A DNA stretch of 64,000 bases from Ralstonia insidiosa (GTDB lineage: Bacteria > Pseudomonadota > Gammaproteobacteria > Burkholderiales > Burkholderiaceae), in NCBI RefSeq assembly GCF_008801405.1, contig NZ_VZPV01000001.1:1364001-1428000 (forward strand), in the 5' to 3' direction. Positions 7,498 through 15,523 of this stretch are shown here, piece after piece. Under the pieces are notes generated by a model, which saw only the letters and a list, made by a program, of their open reading frames with translations, did not search any database and had not been told where the DNA came from. Made by a program: the position numbers and the translations under genes. The first letter of the stretch is position 1. Each line of letters starts with the position of its first letter.

Positions 7498-8172
7498 ATG
7501 AAAAAACGCGCCATCGTCCTGCTGTCCGGCGGGCTGGACTCCGCCACCGTGCTCGCCATGGCCAATGCCGATGGCTTTGAGACCTACGCGCTGTCGATGC
7601 GCTACGGCCAGCGCCACTCGTCCGAGCTGGAAGCCGCCAAGAAGGTGGCGGCGGCACTCGGTGCCGTGCGCCACGAGATCGTCGATCTGGACCTGCGCAA
7701 GTTCGGTGGCTCCGCGCTGACCGACGACACGCTCGACGTGCCGACCGAGGGTGCGCACGACGGCATTCCCATCACCTATGTACCGGCGCGCAACACCATC
7801 ATGCTGTCGCTCGCACTTGGCTGGGCCGAGGCCGTGGGTGCGCGTGACCTGTTCTTCGGCGCCAATGCAGTCGACTACTCCGGCTACCCGGATTGCCGCC
7901 CCGAATACGTTGCTGCGTACGAGACGCTGGCCAACCTGGCCACCAAGGCTGGCGTGGAAGGCGAACGCATCCGCGTGAACGCGCCCATCATCGCCATGAC
8001 CAAGGCGGAGATCATCCAGGCCGGTGTGCGACTGGGCGTCGACTATGGCATGACGGTGTCGTGCTACAAGGCGGACGACGAAGGCCGCGCCTGCGGCGTA
8101 TGCGATTCGTGCCGTATCCGCAAGGCTGGTTTTGAGGCTGCCGGCGTACCCGACCCGACGCGCTACGTCTGA
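7498..8172 (+). CDS. queC: 7-cyano-7-deazaguanine synthase QueC
   Basis: Converts 7-carboxy-7-deazaguanine to preQ0 with ATP and ammonia, on the way to queuosine in tRNA. 224 residues, family length. The ATP pyrophosphatase loop SGGLDS is at residues 10-15, with ALSMRYGQRHSSELEAA after it. Zinc-binding Cys189, Cys199, Cys202 and Cys205 sit in the C-terminal block CYKADDEGRACGVCDSC. The start ATG begins MKKRAIVLLSGG; the open frame upstream is not conserved. The gene commonly follows the tol operon in this group. Its last bases are five before the start of the next gene. Confidence 0.95.
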   Translation: MKKRAIVLLSGGLDSATVLAMANADGFETYALSMRYGQRHSSELEAAKKVAAALGAVRHEIVDLDLRKFGGSALTDDTLDVPTEGAHDGIPITYVPARNTIMLSLALGWAEAVGARDLFFGANAVDYSGYPDCRPEYVAAYETLANLATKAGVEGERIRVNAPIIAMTKAEIIQAGVRLGVDYGMTVSCYKADDEGRACGVCDSCRIRKAGFEAAGVPDPTRYV

Positions 8173-8176
8173 CGCC

Positions 8177-9292
8177 ATGCCAGAACTCGATCTCAACGCG
8201 CTCTCCCACACGGTGCTGTGGGCGACCTTTGCGCTCACCTTTGTGTTTGGCGCGCTTCTGCAGCGCACGCACTTCTGCACGATGGGTGCGGTGTCCGACG
8301 CCATCAACATCGGTGATTGGAGCCGCGTGCGCATGTGGGTGCTGGCCATTGGCGTGGCCATGATCGGCACGGGTGTACTGAGTTGGCTGGGCCTGATCGA
8401 TACGAGCAAGACCCTCTACACGGCCAACAAGCTGCTGTGGCTGTCGTCGCTGGTGGGTGGGCTGCTGTTCGGCTTCGGGATGGTGCTGGGCTCGGGTTGC
8501 GGCAGCAAGACGCTGGTGCGCATCGGCGGCGGCAATCTCAAGTCGGTGGTGGTATTCGTGTTCCTCGGGTTGTCGGCGTACATGACACTCAAGGGCGTGT
8601 TTGGCGTGGTGCGCGTGGCAACCGTCGACAATGTCGCGGTCACGTTGCCAACCTCGCAGGATCTGCCGAGCGTGCTGGGTCATGCGCTGTCGGTCGATGT
8701 GCGTACGCTGCGTCTGGCGCTTGCGCTGGTGATTGGCGGGGCGCTGTCGCTGTGGGCGCTGCTTGGACGTGACTTCCGCACGGTCGACAACCTACTCGGC
8801 GGTGTTGGCGTCGGGCTCATCATCGTGGCCATGTGGTACGTGTCGGGCCACCTCGGCTATGTGCAGGAAGATCCGAACACGCTGCAGGAGGCGTTTGTCG
8901 CCACCAACAGCGGCCGCATGGAGGCGCTGAGCTTCGTCGCCCCCGTGTCGTACACGCTGGAGTGGTTGATGTTCTTCAGCGATACGTCGCGCGTGCTGAC
9001 GGTGGGCATCGTGAGTGTGCTGGGCGTGATTGCTGGCTCGGCCGTGGTGGCGCTGGCCACGCGCACGTTCCGCTGGGAAGGCTTTGCCAATGCCGAAGAC
9101 ACCGGCAACCACATCATCGGCGGCATCTTGATGGGCGCTGGCGGCGTGACGGCCCTGGGCTGCACGATCGGGCAGGGGCTGTCGGGCGTGTCGACGCTGG
9201 CGATCGGTTCGTTCATCGCGCTGGCGGGCATTGTGATCGGCGCGGTGCTGGCGTTCCGCTATCAGATGTGGCGGATGGAACGCCTGGTCTGA
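8177..9292 (+). CDS. YeeE/YedE family thiosulfate/sulfur transporter
   Basis: Polytopic inner-membrane protein of the YeeE/YedE family, whose studied member TsuA takes up thiosulfate by relaying it along conserved cysteines. 371 residues with about nine hydrophobic helices. All three family cysteines are present: Cys34 in QRTHFCTMG, Cys108 in GSGCGSKT, and one in ALGCTIGQGLSG near residue 328. Start ATG 8177 is four bases after the queC stop; the longer frame upstream lies inside queC. No TsuB/TusA-like partner is adjacent, so the substrate (thiosulfate or another sulfur species) is inferred from the family. Confidence 0.82.
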   Translation: MPELDLNALSHTVLWATFALTFVFGALLQRTHFCTMGAVSDAINIGDWSRVRMWVLAIGVAMIGTGVLSWLGLIDTSKTLYTANKLLWLSSLVGGLLFGFGMVLGSGCGSKTLVRIGGGNLKSVVVFVFLGLSAYMTLKGVFGVVRVATVDNVAVTLPTSQDLPSVLGHALSVDVRTLRLALALVIGGALSLWALLGRDFRTVDNLLGGVGVGLIIVAMWYVSGHLGYVQEDPNTLQEAFVATNSGRMEALSFVAPVSYTLEWLMFFSDTSRVLTVGIVSVLGVIAGSAVVALATRTFRWEGFANAEDTGNHIIGGILMGAGGVTALGCTIGQGLSGVSTLAIGSFIALAGIVIGAVLAFRYQMWRMERLV

Positions 9293-9298
9293 GGGGCG

Positions 9299-9328
9299 TT
9301 GACAGAACCGCAGTTATCTTCCTATAAT
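9299..9328 (+). promoter_or_regulatory. Sigma-70 promoter of tRNA-Lys
   Basis: Perfect TTGACA at 9299-9304 and perfect TATAAT at 9323-9328 with an 18-base spacer, 11 bases before the tRNA. It is the best consensus promoter I can see in the window, as expected for a stable RNA. Confidence 0.9.
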
Positions 9329-9339
9329 CGCGGTCTTTG

Positions 9340-9415
9340 GGGTCTTTAGCTCAGTCGGTAGAGCAGTAGACTTTTAATCTATTGGTCGCGGGTTCGAATC
9401 CCGCAGGACCCACCA
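9340..9415 (+). tRNA. tRNA-Lys(TTT)
   Basis: 76 bases including the encoded CCA. Acceptor GGGTCTT pairs with AGGACCC (T-G wobble allowed), D arm GCTC..GAGC, anticodon loop CTTTTAA with anticodon TTT, and T arm GCGGG-TTCGAAT-CCCGC. A strong promoter is just upstream and a terminator just downstream, so it is a single-gene unit. Confidence 0.97.
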
Positions 9416-9423
9416 AATTTCAG

Positions 9424-9458
9424 AGGGCTCGACAGCAATGTCGGGCCCTTTGTCTTTT
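9424..9458 (+). terminator. Terminator after tRNA-Lys
   Basis: Eleven-base stem 9424-9434 with 9439-9449, one T-G pair, GCAA tetraloop, followed by a T-rich run (TTTGTCTTTT). Confidence 0.8.
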
Positions 9459-9513
9459 GTGCGGCGCTATCCTGTGCGTCGTCCCTGCGCGTGTCATTCA
9501 CCGGTCTACGCTC

Positions 9514-10005
9514 ATGCCTCTGCACCTCTACCTCGCTGGTCCCGATGTCTTCCGCCCGCAACCGGTTGCCCATGGCGAAGCGCTGAAGCAACTGTGCGCG
9601 GAGTTCGGCTTCACCGGCCTGTATCCGCTCGACAACGCAATCGCCCCACAAGCCAACGGTCCGGCGACCGCCGCCGAGATCTACCGACAAAACATCGCAC
9701 TGATCGATTCGGCGGACGCCGTGATCGCCAACGTGGCGGACTTCCGCGGCCATGAGCCCGACTCTGGCACGTGCTTCGAAATCGGCTATGCCGTCGCGCG
9801 CGGCAAAGACGTGTGGTGCTACAACGTGCCCGCCGTGCCACTCCTCGCGCAGGTGCCGAACACCCAAGGCAGTGATGCCGACGGCTGGACCGTGGAAGAC
9901 TTCGGCTTGCCGCGCAACCTGATGATCGCGTGCAGCAGCCGCCTGGTGGTGGGCGATGCACGCGCATGCCTGGAGCAGATGCGCGCACACTATGCGGGCG
10001 CGTAG
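9514..10005 (+). CDS. Nucleoside 2-deoxyribosyltransferase family protein
   Basis: Small Rossmann-like enzyme of the NDT family, which moves or hydrolyses deoxyribose on nucleosides in purine/pyrimidine salvage. 163 residues. N-terminal MPLHLYLAGPDVFRP, then IYRQNIALIDSADAVIANV with the Asp typical of the active site, and SGTCFEIGYAVARGKDVWCY holding the catalytic-type Glu. Start ATG 9514 is chosen because the conserved beta-strand begins right after it; the frame further upstream crosses the tRNA and its terminator. Whether it is a transferase or a nucleotide hydrolase cannot be told from sequence. Confidence 0.8.
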   Translation: MPLHLYLAGPDVFRPQPVAHGEALKQLCAEFGFTGLYPLDNAIAPQANGPATAAEIYRQNIALIDSADAVIANVADFRGHEPDSGTCFEIGYAVARGKDVWCYNVPAVPLLAQVPNTQGSDADGWTVEDFGLPRNLMIACSSRLVVGDARACLEQMRAHYAGA

Positions 10006-10027
10006 TTGCGCGTAGTTGCGCATAGTC
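9998..10027. repeat. Three tandem copies of a 10-bp repeat
   Basis: GCGCGTAGTT at 9998-10007 and 10008-10017, then GCGCATAGTC at 10018-10027 with two changes. The first copy contains the stop codon of the deoxyribosyltransferase gene, so copy-number change would leave the protein intact. Confidence 0.8.
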
Positions 10028-10123
10028 GCGCGGCCGATAAGCGTATGCGGATTGCTTCCTTCAGGGCGGCAGAGGCTGTCCGTATAGTGCGTGCACCGGA
10101 TAACCCGCCGGACGAGGCACCGC

Positions 10124-11290
10124 ATGAAGCTCGACGACCTGCATCAACTTCCTGATCTCACACACCTGTTGGCCGAACTGGCCTCCACCGCTGCGCAACG
10201 CGATCAGCAAGGTGGTCATGCTGCGCATGAGAAGGCAGCAATTGCGCGCGCAGGTTTACTGCCGTTGGTCATCCCCACCCAGTACGGGGGCGCAGGTGTA
10301 GGCTGGGCCGATGCCTTTGCCGCCGTGCGTGCCATCGCTGCGGTCGACAGCTCCCTCGGGCATTTGCTGGCCTTCCAGTACCTGCAGACCACCACGGTGT
10401 ATCTGTACGGCTCCGACGCGCAACGCGAACGCTTTCTGCGCCCGACTGCGGAACTGGGCTGGTGGTGGGGCAACGCCGTCAACCCGCTGGATCATCGGCT
10501 GCGCGCGCAGCGCTCCGGTAGTGGCTGGGTGCTCGACGGGGAAAAGGGTTTCTGTTCGGGCACGCTGGGTTCGAACATGATGGTGGTGTCCGCCCATGAT
10601 GAGGCGAGTGGCAAGACCGTAGTCGCCGTGGTGCCGACGGCCCGCTACGGCATCACGGTGCGCGACGACTGGCATCCCATCGGCCAGCGCCAGACCGATA
10701 GCGCCACCGTGCAGTTTCGCCATGTGCAGGTGAGCGAAGACGAAGTGCTGGCTGGGCCCGACAACGTCTTCACGCCGTATCAGACCTTGCGCTCGTGCGT
10801 TGCGCAGAACGTGCTGGTCAATCTGTACACCGGCATTGCTGCGGGTGCGCTGGATGAGGCGCGCAAGGTCACGCTGCATGCATCGCGGCCGTGGCTCACC
10901 TCCGGCGTTGAGCGCGCGGCGGACGACCCCTATCAGATTCAACGTTTCGGCGAGATGCGCGTGCAATGGCTCGCTGCTGAAGCCCTGGCTGATCGCGCCA
11001 TTCAGCGGCTGGACCGCGCGTGGCGCAAGGGGGCTGCGCTCACCGCTGACGAGCGCGCCGAGGTCTCGCTCTTCACGGCCGAAGCCAAGGTGGCGGCACA
11101 TCGTGCGGCGCTGTTCATCAGCCAGGAAATGTTTGAGGCGACGGGCGCGCGCTCTACCAAGGCCGCACTCGCACTGGACCGCTTCTGGCGCAACGCGCGC
11201 ACGCACACGCTGCACGATCCGCTCGACTACAAACTGCGCGCCATCGGCCGCTACGCGCTGGAAGGCATCCTGCCGGATGCCACGGTTTAA
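10124..11290 (+). CDS. Acyl-CoA dehydrogenase-fold flavin monooxygenase (DszC/SfnB-like)
   Basis: 388 residues with the acyl-CoA dehydrogenase fold: N-terminal helical domain (about 1-120), middle beta domain with VLDGEKGFCSGTLGSN (about 140-155), and a C-terminal four-helix domain (about 240-388). Several features point to the DszC/SfnB branch, flavin-dependent oxygenases that act on sulfur compounds or other small molecules, rather than to true acyl-CoA dehydrogenases. These are LLPLVIPTQYGGAGVGWADA, GWWWGNAVNPLD and HTLHDPLDYKLRAIGRYALEG. GAGG precedes ATG 10124. The neighbour downstream on the same strand is a TauD-type dioxygenase, which agrees with sulfur scavenging. The reaction is not proven. 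Confidence 0.72.
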   Translation: MKLDDLHQLPDLTHLLAELASTAAQRDQQGGHAAHEKAAIARAGLLPLVIPTQYGGAGVGWADAFAAVRAIAAVDSSLGHLLAFQYLQTTTVYLYGSDAQRERFLRPTAELGWWWGNAVNPLDHRLRAQRSGSGWVLDGEKGFCSGTLGSNMMVVSAHDEASGKTVVAVVPTARYGITVRDDWHPIGQRQTDSATVQFRHVQVSEDEVLAGPDNVFTPYQTLRSCVAQNVLVNLYTGIAAGALDEARKVTLHASRPWLTSGVERAADDPYQIQRFGEMRVQWLAAEALADRAIQRLDRAWRKGAALTADERAEVSLFTAEAKVAAHRAALFISQEMFEATGARSTKAALALDRFWRNARTHTLHDPLDYKLRAIGRYALEGILPDATV

Positions 11291-11392
11291 GGCTGAGCGC
11301 GTATCGATCTGCGCTTTCCTTCGTTGGCACATGGCCCGCGCGGGCGGTGTAATGTGGAATTCGTTCGCTGCCGTGAACTGTCTACTTACATC

Positions 11393-12307
11393 ATGTCTGA
11401 CGTTGCCCTCGCTACCCCGGCTGCCCCTGAGGCGCCTGCCGTTCACACCACCCGTTTCCACGTTCGTCGTCTGCCTGACGCGCCGCTCGGCGCCGAGATT
11501 CTGGGGCTCGCCGATGCGGCTGACCTGTCCGATGCCGACATCGCCGCCATCCGCCAGGCGTGGCTTGCGCACGATGGCTTGCTGGTCTTTCGCGACGTAC
11601 AGCTCACACCGGAGTCGCAAGTCGAGTTCAGCCGCCGCTTTGGCCCGCTCCAGGTGCACGTGCTCAACCAGTTTCATCTGGCGGGGCATCCGGAAATCCT
11701 GGTGGTCTCCAACGTGGTGGAGAACGGCAAGCCGATCGGCCTGGGAGATGCAGGGCGCGACTGGCACTCGGATCTCTCGTACAAGCCGCTGCCGAGCCTG
11801 GGCTCGCTGCTGCTGACGCGCGAACTGCCGGAGGAGGGCGGCGATACGCTGTTTGCCAACATGGTCCGCGCATTCGAGACGCTGCCCGCAGAACTCAAGC
11901 GCGTGATCGAGGGCCGCCGTGCGGTGCACTCATACGTGTACCGCTACGAGCGATTGCGGGTGCTATCGACCTGGCGTCCGCCGCTGTCGCAGGCGCAGAT
12001 CGATGCCGTGCCACCGGTCGATCATCCGGTCGTGCGCACGCACCCGGAGACGGGCAAGCGCGCGCTCTTCGTCAACGAAGGCTTTACCTCGCACATCCTT
12101 GGTCTTCCGGAAGACGAAAGCGCCAGCGTGCTGGAGCAACTCTTCGCCCACAGCGTCCGCGCAGACAACGTCTACACGCACCAATGGCGCGCGGGCGACA
12201 TGCTGTTCTGGGACAACCGCTCGACCATCCATTTCGCGCCAGGCTGCCCCGACACCTATCGCCGCACGCTGCATCGCACGACGATCGAGGGCGACGTTCC
12301 TGTCTAA
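11393..12307 (+). CDS. TauD/TfdA family 2-oxoglutarate Fe(II) dioxygenase
   Basis: Non-haem iron dioxygenase of the TauD/TfdA superfamily; members open sulfonates, sulfate esters or aryloxy acids using 2-oxoglutarate and oxygen. 304 residues. The iron ligands His125 and Asp127 lie in GRDWHSDLSY, the distal His in the segment NRSTIHFAPG, and the 2-oxoglutarate-binding Arg in YRRTLHR. The ATG at 11393 starts MSDVALATPAAP; the open frame before it is not family sequence. It may act with the DszC-like flavoprotein upstream. The gene's last four bases overlap the end of the convergent nudix gene. Confidence 0.82.
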   Translation: MSDVALATPAAPEAPAVHTTRFHVRRLPDAPLGAEILGLADAADLSDADIAAIRQAWLAHDGLLVFRDVQLTPESQVEFSRRFGPLQVHVLNQFHLAGHPEILVVSNVVENGKPIGLGDAGRDWHSDLSYKPLPSLGSLLLTRELPEEGGDTLFANMVRAFETLPAELKRVIEGRRAVHSYVYRYERLRVLSTWRPPLSQAQIDAVPPVDHPVVRTHPETGKRALFVNEGFTSHILGLPEDESASVLEQLFAHSVRADNVYTHQWRAGDMLFWDNRSTIHFAPGCPDTYRRTLHRTTIEGDVPV

Positions 12308-12765
12308 AGCCCTGCCTCGCGCAGGCGCGCATCAATGCTGGCGAGCGTGAGTGTCTGTGCGAAGAGCCGTGCGAGGGACTGGCTGGCGTGCTGTGAGACC
12401 GCGTCTGCGTTGGCCCAGCGGTACGCATCCATCTCGGGGATCAGGCGCCCCGTGTGATAGCTGTTGAACATCGAGGTGCAGGTCAGTGCGTCGAGCGCGA
12501 CCTCGGCGCGGCGCAGGCGTGTGGCGAACAGATGCAACTCCTTGTCGCGCCGGAACGGAACGCGGCCGAGTTCGACCAGCGCGTGGCCATCGAGGTCGAG
12601 GCCGGTTTCTTCACGCGTCTCGCGTAATGCGGTATCGCGGTAGCTTTCGCCCTGTTCAGGGGCCCCCTTGGGGATGTCCCAGTGGCGTGTTTCCGTGGCA
12701 TGGGCGAGCAGGACTTCGGCATCTTCATTGAGCAGCACGAGGCCACAGGACAGGGCGATCGGCAT
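12304..12765 (-). CDS. NUDIX hydrolase
   Basis: Cleaves nucleoside diphosphates linked to another moiety. 153 residues, with the full Nudix box GAPEQGESYRDTALRETREE (GX5EX7REUXEEXGU pattern) at about residues 34-56. The N-terminus SCGLVLLNEDAEVLLAHATE and the motif RHWDIPKG resemble the diadenosine-polyphosphate / NTP hydrolase branch. The start lies two bases after the fetB stop, so it is the third gene of the fetAB operon. It ends tail to tail with the dioxygenase gene, sharing four bases. Confidence 0.88.
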   Translation of the reverse strand: MPIALSCGLVLLNEDAEVLLAHATETRHWDIPKGAPEQGESYRDTALRETREETGLDLDGHALVELGRVPFRRDKELHLFATRLRRAEVALDALTCTSMFNSYHTGRLIPEMDAYRWANADAVSQHASQSLARLFAQTLTLASIDARLREAGL

Positions 12766-12767
12766 GG

Positions 12768-13577
12768 CTACTTGCCCCCACCGCGCTGCACGATGCGCGC
12801 GGCCAGCAACTGGTGATCACGGCTGAACAGGCGCCGGTAGGCGAGCAGCACTGCCGCCACCGTGCCGAGCCCGGAGGAGGCCGCCAGCAAAAACATGATG
12901 ACGATCTGGTAGCGCACGGCCTCCAGCGGCGACTGCCCGGCCAGCACCTGGCCCGTCATCATGCCTGGCAGGCTCACCACACCCACGACAGACATCTGGT
13001 TGATGATTGGCGTCAAGCCGGCGCGCACGGCGGTTCGTGCGGCGTTGCGTGCCGCCTCCCAGCGCGTGCCGCCCAGTGCGAGCACCGTTTCCACCTGGTC
13101 ACGTGTCGCGATCAGCTCGCCGGTCATGCGTTCCAGCGCCAGGCCGACGCCCGTGAGCGTGTTGCCGAGAATCATCCCCATGATCGGAATCGCGTACTGC
13201 GGTTCATACCACGGCCGGGCATGCAGCACGACGATCAACCCGATCGCACCGATCAGCCACGTGCTGCCGAACACGGACAGCGTCCCGTCGATTCGCAGCC
13301 CCGCATAGCCACGTGCGCCGCGGCTGCCAGTGGCGTGCCCCGCAATCAGCGTCATGACGGCAACCACGCCCAGCACCACCATCCAGTACGCATGGGCGAA
13401 CACCCATTCGAGCACGAAGCCGATGGCCAGCAATTGCACGACGGTGCGTACGGCAGCCCACGCGAGGCGTCGCTCCAGCCCGAGACCCAGCCCGATCGAC
13501 AGCGCGCCGTTCACGAGGATCAGCGCCGCTGCGACGCCGACCTGCCAGGCGGAGAGCGTCAGTTCTTGGCCATTCAT
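12768..13577 (-). CDS. fetB: Iron efflux ABC transporter permease FetB
   Basis: Membrane subunit of the FetAB exporter (E. coli YbbLM, UPF0014), which lowers cellular iron and helps peroxide resistance. 269 residues, about seven membrane helices. Family blocks include LALGGTRWEAARNAARTAVR (the coupling-helix region) and TPIINQMSVVGVVSLPGMMT. The start ATG at 13577 overlaps the fetA stop (ATGA), so the two are translated together. The open frame upstream of it is fetA in another frame. Confidence 0.88.
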   Translation of the reverse strand: MNGQELTLSAWQVGVAAALILVNGALSIGLGLGLERRLAWAAVRTVVQLLAIGFVLEWVFAHAYWMVVLGVVAVMTLIAGHATGSRGARGYAGLRIDGTLSVFGSTWLIGAIGLIVVLHARPWYEPQYAIPIMGMILGNTLTGVGLALERMTGELIATRDQVETVLALGGTRWEAARNAARTAVRAGLTPIINQMSVVGVVSLPGMMTGQVLAGQSPLEAVRYQIVIMFLLAASSGLGTVAAVLLAYRRLFSRDHQLLAARIVQRGGGK

Positions 13578-14248
13578 CGTGTCGCCCCGGTACGCAGTCG
13601 GCCGGCTTCCATGCGCCAGTGCTGTTGGCCGATGCGCGCGGCCTGTTCCGGATCGTGCGTGATCCACACCCAGGCGCACCGGTCGGGTGCCTGGGCAAAC
13701 CAATGCTGCAGCAGTGTTTCAATGGCGTGCGCGGAGGCGGGGTCCAGGGCCGCGGTCGGCTCGTCGAGCAGCAGGACGGTGGGGCCGGTTTGCAAGGTCC
13801 GGACAAGCGCGGCAATCTGCGCCTCGCCGCCGGAAAGGTCGGTGGCGGTCTTGTCGAGAAAGCTTGCATCGCGTTCGGCGCGGGCCAGCATGGTGATGGC
13901 GGCGTCGCGGTCAAACGATGCGTGCCCCTGACGTGCATGCAGTTGATAGGGCAGTCGGAGGTTGTCTTCCACCGTACCTGGCAGCAGCGCGGGGCGCTGA
14001 CGCAAGTAGGCGACCTGACAGCGATAGGCCGGGACGGCCCGCGCGGCTATCGTCTCGCCGCGCCATGTCACATGACCGTCATCGACCGGGTCCAGCAGGG
14101 CCAACGCACGCAGCAACACACTCTTGCCGGCGCCCGACGGACCGGTGAGCGCAATGCGTTCGCCCGGCCGCACGGCTAGCGAAGTCGGGTGCAACAGCGT
14201 GGCACCGGTGCGTGCGTCGCGGCGGTGGAGGTCGGTGGCGGTCAGCAT
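13574..14248 (-). CDS. fetA: Iron efflux ABC transporter ATP-binding protein FetA
   Basis: ATPase partner of FetB. 224 residues from ATG 14248. Walker A GPSGAGKS is at residues 36-43, Q-loop in CQVAYLRQRPALLPGTVEDN, signature DLSGGEAQ, Walker B TVLLLDEPTAALD, and the switch His in VWITHDPEQ. The frame continues upstream without conserved content, so the start just before the first beta-strand is preferred. It is cotranscribed with fetB and the nudix gene. Confidence 0.87.
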   Translation of the reverse strand: MLTATDLHRRDARTGATLLHPTSLAVRPGERIALTGPSGAGKSVLLRALALLDPVDDGHVTWRGETIAARAVPAYRCQVAYLRQRPALLPGTVEDNLRLPYQLHARQGHASFDRDAAITMLARAERDASFLDKTATDLSGGEAQIAALVRTLQTGPTVLLLDEPTAALDPASAHAIETLLQHWFAQAPDRCAWVWITHDPEQAARIGQQHWRMEAGRLRTGATR

Positions 14249-14559
14249 GGCGTGGGGTAGAGCGTGTTGCGTACGGTACGGCATCAATGCAGCGCTTTTA
14301 TGCATTATGCATATGAGCGGGTGGGGCGATCCTCCATCGAAATCCCTGGAGCGCTGGCTCGCACGATCTGCGCTTGCCGCGCCACTGCGCGATTCGCGTG
14401 CCATGCGGGGCGGCCCCTAACCCGAACGGACGGTGCTGCAGGCGCTGGCGCCTGGTGGATGTCGGACGAATCCGACATGGCATTCAGTGACGGGAGGGTC
14501 GCCATTTACGCACGCCGGGCATAGGATCGAATCATCACAAGAAGCGATGGGAGGGCGCC
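14249..14559. other. Divergent intergenic region fetA / hypothetical gene
   Basis: 311 bases with no credible gene. An AT-rich spot at 14296-14322 (reading TATGCATTATGCATAT on the plus strand) is the likely fetA promoter and contains overlapping ATGCAT palindromes. No Fur box that I trust is visible. The plus-strand gene has GGGAGGG just before its ATG. Confidence 0.4.
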
Positions 14560-14934
14560 ATGGAGACCGACAAGATTCAGGTGGCGCATCCGTGGTGGCA
14601 GCCTGGGGTTTTTGCATCGGCCCCGGCGATTTTCCTGTGGATCTGTGCCCAACTGCCTGCCGATATGCTCGGCGAAATTTTTCATGCGGGCACCTCGCCC
14701 GACTCGCTCGCGCATGTGGGCGATACGCTATTCGTGATCGGCTGGACGGCCAGCGGCGCGCTGATGTGGCATGGCCGGCGGCACGTTGCGCATGACGCTG
14801 AGGTGACGGCGCCAGCGGCGACAGAAGCGGGTTCCGTATCGGAGCCGGTAGCGCATCCGCATGGTCTGGCCGGTTTGCGCCAAAGCATGGCCCGTCGCCT
14901 GGAACGCATACGGCATCCGATCCCGTTGCACTGA
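14560..14934 (+). CDS. Hypothetical small membrane protein
   Basis: 124 residues, not recognised. Two hydrophobic stretches, about residues 16-38 (GVFASAPAIFLWICAQLPAD) and 50-67 (VGDTLFVIGWTASGALMWHG), separated by an acidic loop. The C-terminal half is polar and basic (RQSMARRLERIRHP), so it is likely an inner-membrane protein with a cytoplasmic tail. The ribosome site GGGAGGG sits well before ATG 14560 and the gene ends at a good terminator, which supports it being real. No function is proposed. Confidence 0.6.
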   Translation: METDKIQVAHPWWQPGVFASAPAIFLWICAQLPADMLGEIFHAGTSPDSLAHVGDTLFVIGWTASGALMWHGRRHVAHDAEVTAPAATEAGSVSEPVAHPHGLAGLRQSMARRLERIRHPIPLH

Positions 14935-14952
14935 CACGGGTCTGTCGCAAAT

Positions 14953-14980
14953 AAAAACGGCCGGAGTGATCCGGCCTTTT
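14953..14980. terminator. Bidirectional terminator
   Basis: Seven-base stem GGCCGGA (14959-14965) with TCCGGCC (14970-14976), loop GTGA. Five A precede it and four T follow, so it can end the plus-strand hypothetical gene and the minus-strand YqjK-like gene. Confidence 0.8.
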
Positions 14981-14992
14981 CGTTGGGCGTCT

Positions 14993-15523
14993 TCAGGAGG
15001 TGCTGCCCGGGATGATCTCGTTTGCTTCGTCGTCGGGTGTGGCAGCGGCAGAGGCATCGCCGGGTTGTTCGCCTTGCGCTTCCTGCCACTTGCGGTAGCC
15101 CCACCATGCCGCCCCGGCCACCAGCCCCACTTTGCCGAGCCGGCGTGTCATGCGGCCAATCACGGTACGGCGCAGGCCGGCATAGGCCAGCGAGAGTGCC
15201 GTACCGACCAGCGGGTACTCACGTGCAATGCCCAGCGCGCGCATCAGGCCGTTCGGGCGGGCCAATGGGCGGATCAGGCTCGGCAGCAGTGCGCCAAAGC
15301 CACCCAGGCTGAACGTGCGGCTGGTGGCGCGGCTCACGTCGTTGCGAGCTTGCGCGTAGTCGTAGCGTTCCAGCGCAGCACGCGTGAGCAGTAGTTCCTT
15401 GCGTACCGCCAGCGGCAGGCGGCCCTCGGCGCCACGGCGGGATGGCCGCACATGATGTCGCGCGCTGCTCGCGGGATCGTGTTCGGGCACTGGAGATGGC
15501 GTCGGTTGGGTCGGATCGGTCAT
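14993..15523 (-). CDS. YqjK-like hypothetical protein, third gene of the DUF883 cluster
   Basis: 176 residues, no firm family. A polar Pro-rich N-terminus (about 1-35) is followed by RKELLLTRAALERYDYAQAR and a weakly hydrophobic region around 110-145 (YPLVGTALSLAYAGLRRTVI, GLVAGAAWWGYRKWQ), then an acidic tail. Position after DUF883 and YqjE genes is like that of yqjK in enterobacteria, although length and sequence differ. The start ATG overlaps the stop of the YqjE-like gene (ATGA). Role is probably membrane-linked stress adaptation, by context only. Confidence 0.6.
   Translation of the reverse strand: MTDPTQPTPSPVPEHDPASSARHHVRPSRRGAEGRLPLAVRKELLLTRAALERYDYAQARNDVSRATSRTFSLGGFGALLPSLIRPLARPNGLMRALGIAREYPLVGTALSLAYAGLRRTVIGRMTRRLGKVGLVAGAAWWGYRKWQEAQGEQPGDASAAATPDDEANEIIPGSTS

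Noticed and set aside
9340..9415. tRNA-Lys as an integration site of a genomic island
   Set aside because: No integrase, no repeat of the tRNA 3' end in the following kilobases, and the flanking genes look native.
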